A DNA stretch of 64,000 bases from Endocalyx cinctus (lineage: Eukaryota; Ascomycota; Sordariomycetes; Amphisphaeriales; Apiosporaceae), in assembly GCA_001600455.1 (NCBI GenBank), contig BCKC01000008.1:1275345-1339344 (forward strand), written 5' to 3'. Numbering within the stretch: the stretch's first letter is position 1; each line of letters starts with the position of its first letter. The notes below the pieces were generated by a model, which had not been told where the DNA came from, did no database searches, and saw only the letters and a program-made list of their open reading frames with translations. Shown in pieces: positions 58,785 to 64,000 of the stretch. Made by a program: the position numbers and the translations under genes.

Positions 58785-61700
58785 CTAGCTTGCGCCACCG
58801 TTAGGAGCTGCACCTCCATGCGCAGCTTGAGCAGCTAGCTGCAGGGCAGCTTGGGCGTTTGCCTCGGCCTGATTAAAAGCTCCTTGAATGACGCTCTGCT
58901 CTTCAGCAGAGAGATGCGAAGCGATGCTTTGATAGAACTGGGGATTTTCTTGTTGCAATTCTAATATGAACTCAGTTAGTAATTGTACCGTTTTTACCGC
59001 ATGTTTGGAGAACTACGTACTCATTAGAACGCCTCGGAAAAGTTGATAAGGCTCTATCTTATCAAGAGGCGACTCGAGAAGAACACTATCCTCCCCAAGT
59101 TCGTCGTCTGACTCTTCACCTTCGTGATACTGACTCTCGATCTGAGTAAACTTGCGGGCTTCCTCGTTGAGAAACTCCAGATAAGCCGTGCTCTCGTCAC
59201 GTGCGTCAGTCTGTTCTTCTTCTTGCACTTCTTCGGCGTTCCAGTTAGCGTCCTCTTCAGCCCATTCCTCCTCGTCATCGACGTCGTAGGCACCGGCGTC
59301 AAAGGTGAAGTCATCTTTAAGTGCCTCCTCGCGATTCTTCATGGCATTAGGCAAAGTCTTAAAAAGCTGAGTCACGCCTTGTAGAAGCCTGGGCCATCCA
59401 GTCGATATGCTTCCGGGGATTTGGTCCGTGGGGATGCTGAGAAGAGAGACTATAGCTACGATGCATAGCTTCTTGTCATGAACCCGGGTGAAGTGGTCCA
59501 TACTGCTGAACCAGAGACTGAAGAACTTGTTCGTCCATCCCTTAGCTTCCAACACGGCCAAAGTCAGCAACGGGTTGTAATAGATGGCATTGATAACCAT
59601 CTCCATCAGATGAATTTTGTACGACTTCACTTTGGCATCTGGAGCATTTAAAACGACCATGGCCATGGCGACAAATCCTGTGACACACTGATCTATAGCA
59701 CCACGCAGGCTTAGCATCATAGCTTCCGCGAGCTTGCAAGCACAAATGCGGTCGACGCCGCCTACCTTCTGATCCGAGAACATGTCTTGGACCATCGAGT
59801 AGAGTGCCTGGACGTACTCAGGTTTCTGAGCTAGCTGAGGAGCGCCGTACTGCACGAAATTACCGAGAGCCGGGAGCATGTCTTCGAGGTATAACTCAGC
59901 GCCAGATTTGAATGTCGCGTGGATAAGTTCAAAAGCTTGCCACATAGTAGGAGAGATTGACTTGGCGGCGAAGGTGCAGCTATCGATAATCTCAAACACT
60001 TCGTTGTACAGGTCTGCATATTTTGGTTAGTACAATGCCAATGCACCTTCAAGAGGAAAATATAAATTCGGCAGTTTTTTTTCTTTTTTTTCCCTCTCAT
60101 GCTTACCATAAAGCTTGTTCTCCAAAGTAACTTGGATAACAGGCATCAATACCGCCTCGATATGCAGGAGGACATCCGGCGTGCTTTCTAGAGTTAGGAT
60201 AAGGGTACCAATAGTCTGGAGGACACCTAAGGCCGTTATGCTTTTATCATCGAGATAATCGGGATATTCGCCGTCGTCTCCGCGGTTCTCGCTCTTGTCC
60301 AATAGCTCCCTGACAATCCTAAGGTAAGTATCGCGTAATTGCTCACTGAGCGCAACAGCAAACGGAGTTAGTTCGGCGGCGAAGACCTCGACGAAGTCTT
60401 CCATCACGTTAGCCAATGCATCGATGTCCACTTCATTGGCCAATTTGAGTAGTTGCTGCATGATGGTCGGGATGCTCTGCTGCATGCTAACCCGAATGAC
60501 ATCATGTCGGATAAGGGGTTGTAAGGCCAATGCGGCCGTGACTCGCACGGGCAGGTCGGTATCCGCCATACAGTCAAGAATATGACGATAAATAACAAGG
60601 AGATTGTTCTGGTCCTTGAAGTTGAGTTGCTCGAATTTTTCAATAGTGTCGCAGGCTCGAGCGCGTAAGTAGCCCTGCGGACTCTTGAAGTCGGGAAAAA
60701 CGTAGCGAACCAGAAAGTATTCCACTTGGTCCGCAATAGGACTCTTCTTGCCCAGAAGAACAGGTGCAAGCGTACCTATCATTCTCAAAGCGCCTTCTTT
60801 CGCGATGTGATTCTTCTTGTCATCTGGCGCCTGCTCGTATTCGTTGACTACGCCGTTAATAAATTGTAGCAACTCAAACGTTTGCTTTCTTCGAGCTTTT
60901 GTAAGGCTGACGAGGAAGTTGGTGGCAGCGACATCGGGTGCCGAGACTTCCTCGTAGAAGTTGAGTTTCCGGTGAAGGTATTCTTCGGGCTGGTCTTCGA
61001 AATTCTCAACGTCTTCCTCACTCAGACATAGGACTGGAAATACCAGATGCGTGATAAGGTTGTTTAAGTGAGGCTTCATCTCGTTCCACATCCCCTTGGG
61101 TCGACAACATTCATCGAGGAAAACCAAGGTGTAGGATAAGCAAGGTTTGCTCAACCATGCCGTCTTTGATACCCATTTCTCAATTTCTTGTAGATAATGC
61201 TTCAGGATTTCCGGCGCAATGGTAGACTCGAACTCTTTGGCAAATCTCGTAGCGGCCGCAGCCTCTTCACCACTCTTGTTTGTTATTGCCTGAGCGTTTC
61301 CGTGCCTAGTACCGATATATCAGCGATTGGGATGTTGGATTCTTAAACCAGATAATTCTTTTCTTACCTGATCCAGAGCCTGTTTAGGTTGAAATAGGCC
61401 CATTTCTTGGATTTCCACCAATGATGACGTTCCCTCTCATCGATATCATCGCTCATCGCGGTCGCCGGTATCGCTTTAGAAACGGTCTGCAGGAAGATTG
61501 TGCACCATGCAATATTTACGTCGTGTTGCTGTAGAAAGCTCGATAACTCCAGCTAAACAATCATGTTATTGTCAGCAGCTGCACTTCATGAATTGTATCA
61601 TCTACAACCCATTCTTCAGACTGTTTTTTTTTTTTTTGCCTTATCTTTTCTTGTTTTCCTTCTCTTCTTTCCTTGAATATGAATATTTGAAGACAACCTA

Positions 61701-62622
61701 CCCATGTTGCATGCTTGTATGCTTTCAACGCGATATGGAGCATCTCTCCAGCCTCGTCACTCTCTTGATTTACTAACTCGTTGCAAATAGCCTGGAGCCT
61801 GGGAAAGCTAGCCTCGATAATTTTATCGAATTCAGCTCTGCCGGCTTCTTGACCTCCCTTGAATCTATAAGCGCGACATGTGACGAGGAGGCATTGCAGA
61901 CCGGCAAGCACGGACGGGGCGTCGTTAGAATGTAGAAGCTGGAGGGTAACATCCATAAAACTAGGCCATTTGCCCGGGAAATCATAGTGTAAAATGCGCT
62001 GGATCAGCTGTAAAAGTTGCTGACGGACGAGGGCCCGGGAGGCGGCGAGGATAGGTAAGATGCGGTCACGGAATCGTTGCTTCTCATCTTCGGGTATCAG
62101 GGGCTCGTCGGGATAGTGATCGCTTTTTGCCCATCCTTTATTCGTCCGATTCTTCAAATAGATCACGACTATATATATGGAAAAACAGCAATGTTAACAT
62201 AAAAATGATTTGGTTATCTTGTTAAGGTTGGAGGGGTAATATCGAACGTACGCGATAATCGAACGGAGTCGTCATTCTCGTTGGTTACGATATCGAGAAG
62301 AACATCGGTGAAGCCTGGGTGCGATTCGGCCTAAAGTTGGGGGAACATTAATACGAAATTCAGGATTAAAAGATGTCACTCAAATATATGTATATATAAA
62401 TGTAACTTTTACGCCAGATTTTCACGGTTAAAAGACACGGTACAGATATCTTATGTTATAGAAACAATAATAGGAGCACTCGTATGCGTAAGGCAAGGTA
62501 ACAAAAAATGGCGGTTCAGACCGATGACATACCTGTTTAAGCTCGAGTTCGGCAGCTCGTCGCACATTTGCATCAGGAGAAAGGGTGCCGACAACGCGAC
62601 TCCTAATAGCCTCCGCATTCAT
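58785..62622 (-). CDS. Importin-beta family nuclear transport receptor (Nmd5/Sxm1, importin-7/8 type)
   Basis: Seven exons on the minus strand: 62622-62533, 62330-62252, 62168-61702, 61552-61368, 61305-60107, 60013-59021 and 58960-58785. Introns are 202, 83, 149, 62, 93 and 60 nt, all GT-AG and all in phase, giving 1062 residues, close to yeast Nmd5. The protein is built of HEAT-type helical repeats. The N-terminus (MNAEAIRSRVVGTL...VRRAAELELKQ) and the VIYLKNRTNKGW block correspond to the Ran-binding importin-N region. The late segment has an acidic loop (DDEEEWAEEDANW, then DESTAYLEFL) typical of this subfamily, and the Ala-rich C-terminus follows the KLQQENPQFYQ block. Family members carry ribosomal proteins, histones, TFIIS or Hog1-type kinases into the nucleus and release them on Ran-GTP binding. 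Nmd5 versus Sxm1 cannot be separated by eye; filamentous fungi often have one such receptor. Confidence 0.93.
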
Positions 62623-62976
62623 GATCAACTCGAAATGATGTTTTTTTGAAGAGGATCAAAGGAAATAAAAGGATTGATATAAGTCAAGAAAAAGACGGGG
62701 GGAAAAGAATAGAATAAATAATGGAAGGGGGGGAAAAGAAAGGTAGAGGAGGGAAGGGGAGTGGATGGGGGGGAAATTATGTGATCTGTAAAATGTTTAT
62801 TTATCGTTTTATAATAGAATTAACAGAATAACAGAATCACAATAATAATCTATCCTGTCGTTTTTTTTCTTTTTCTTTTCTTTTAATACGAGGATAATGA
62901 AAATTATTTTGTATTTTGTATAATATTTGATATGAAGCCCGTGGACCGGGTCAAATCAAGTGGGAGGAGGGGCAAA

Positions 62977-63000
62977 TTTTTTTTTTTTTTAAAAAAAAAA
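62977..63000. repeat. T14A10 homopolymer palindrome
   Basis: Fourteen T bases run directly into ten A bases about 360 bp upstream of the importin start, the same design as T15A23 at 21745. Confidence 0.8.
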
Positions 63001-63617
63001 TAGAGGGTAGTAATGTTTAAAGATTTGTATTGACAGTTCAAAATTGGTTTTGTTGGTGGTGAGTGAGGGTTCAGCTAAAAAAAAAAATAATTGTGGTGTA
63101 AATACGGAGTACGTCGCGCAGGTATACAAGCAGACAAGTAGGTAGAACCGTAGAAGGGGGGTTTAAAGTCGGTGGGGGGTTTTATTTAATAAGGGAAGCA
63201 AAGTACAACTACCTACTTAAGTACTTATACGCAAGTACTTAAGCATAGAGATAGGTACTCTCTCTTAAGCATAGTAGTGTAAAGTTTCGGTAGTATGTAG
63301 ATAGATTATTACCTATTTATCAAAGGCTACCACCTATTTTACTTATTTTACTTATTTCACTTATTTTACTTATTCTAAGTAGGTAGGCCTAATTCTAAAT
63401 ACTCACAATTATTATTGTTATTATGAACTAAAACGTGGCGTAATAGGTTAGGTTACTGAGAGAAGATTTATGGATTATGCACTATCAAATAAGAAAGAAA
63501 GTAAGGAAGAATATATACACGTATACGTGTATACATAAAATACATACCTAATCAAAATATTTACCTACGTACCTAGGTATATGTACGGAGTACTACAGTA
63601 AGTAAATACAGGAATCA

Positions 63618-63650
63618 ATGGCAGAAATGGCAGAAATGGCAGAAATGGCG
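63618..63650. repeat. Short tandem array of ATGGCAGAA
   Basis: Three and a half copies of a 9-bp unit, followed by GGGGCAG, which leads into the same GGGGCAG theme seen at 63849-63890. Confidence 0.8.
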
Positions 63651-63848
63651 GGGCAGATTCTCATACTCATACCCAGACACGATAAAAACTGCCAACTGCT
63701 GCTAATCGTTAGAAGAAAGATTACCAATTTAATTTCATGGTGGGGTTAAGTAAGTAGTTAGCATTTCTACTATAAGAGGCTAATTAGTACTCTTAGAGCT
63801 TAGTAGCGATTAAGATGTACCTGATTCACTCTGATTCTTTAAGGAAAT

Positions 63849-63890
63849 AGGGGGTAGAGGGGCAGAGGGGCAGAGGGGCAAGAGGGGCAG
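63849..63890. repeat. Short tandem array of AGGGGCAG
   Basis: Four imperfect copies of an 8-10 bp G-rich unit. The G-tracts are regularly spaced. Confidence 0.8.
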
Positions 63891-64000
63891 ATTATCTTCT
63901 ACATACCTTAGGTAGGTATACAGTACATAATAAGTTGGTGGTTAGTGCAATTTAGACTGTACAGTAGCTTTCCATGATTATAGCCCACTACATCCTTAAC

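Larger units (their letters stand above)
62623..64000. other. Upstream region of the importin gene with short repeats
   Basis: No supported gene. It contains G-rich and A-rich tracts, T14A10 at 62977-63000, TACGGAGTA at 63103 and 63584, palindrome islands (AAGTACTTAAGTACTT-like, TACCTAGGTA-like) at 63210-63600 and 63900-63930, TTACTTATT-type repeats near 63340-63375, and two short G-rich tandem arrays at 63618 and 63849. Confidence 0.5.

Noticed and set aside
63340..63375. TTACTTATT-type repeats as a CRISPR-like or telomeric array
   Set aside because: Units are short, irregular and without spacers; this is simple AT-rich repeat in a eukaryotic genome, and no TTAGGG array is present.

Overview
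The window looks like nuclear DNA of a filamentous ascomycete (Pezizomycotina, perhaps a sordariomycete). Genes are split by short GT-AG introns (56-202 nt, mostly GTAAGT/GTACGT-like donors and CTRAY-like branch sites). The gene families (HET-domain protein, Zn2Cys6 activator, secreted intradiol dioxygenase, HAL4/SAT4-type kinase, ISN1, Nmd5-type importin) and the pyrimidine-rich leaders are also fungal. Species cannot be named from sequence alone. All exon joins given here were worked out by hand from reading frame, intron phase and splice signals.

Layout. 1-511: last exon of a GFA/CENP-V-fold protein, cut by the left edge. 2419-5295: secreted intradiol dioxygenase-like protein with a repeat tail of more than 550 residues. 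6258-8710: HET-domain protein whose start lies in a short upstream exon. 9714-16134: a compact metabolic block made of a Zn2Cys6 regulator (+), a TauD-type Fe(II)/2-oxoglutarate dioxygenase (-, three exons) and a DHDPS/HOGA-fold aldolase (+, five exons). The last two diverge from a shared 1.3 kb promoter region. 16135-28784: about 12.6 kb with no convincing gene. 28785-31547: HAL4/SAT4-like kinase. 31548-36466: intergenic, with an (ATATTTT)n array broken by a 75-N assembly gap. 36467-37078: small protein with a Cys/His-rich C-terminus. 37079-48013: a second gene-poor stretch of about 11 kb. 48014-49753: disordered coiled-coil protein. 54427-55094: small secreted cysteine-rich protein. 56081-57774: IMP-specific 5'-nucleotidase (ISN1), convergent with 58785-62622, a seven-exon importin-beta family receptor (Nmd5/Sxm1/importin-7 type).

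How the genes fit together. ISN1, the importin and the kinase are housekeeping or regulatory genes of the core genome. The left third is more accessory: secreted oxidative enzyme, incompatibility-type protein, and a regulator/dioxygenase/aldolase trio that may be a small catabolic module (inference from adjacency only). The most unusual non-genic signals are a nine-base motif TACGGAGTA found seven times, a ten-base motif CCCATTACCT upstream of two different genes, a perfect-stem hairpin ending in TTTT at 47108-47161, and the two large gene-poor stretches. I found no tRNA, rRNA, CRISPR array or intact transposon.
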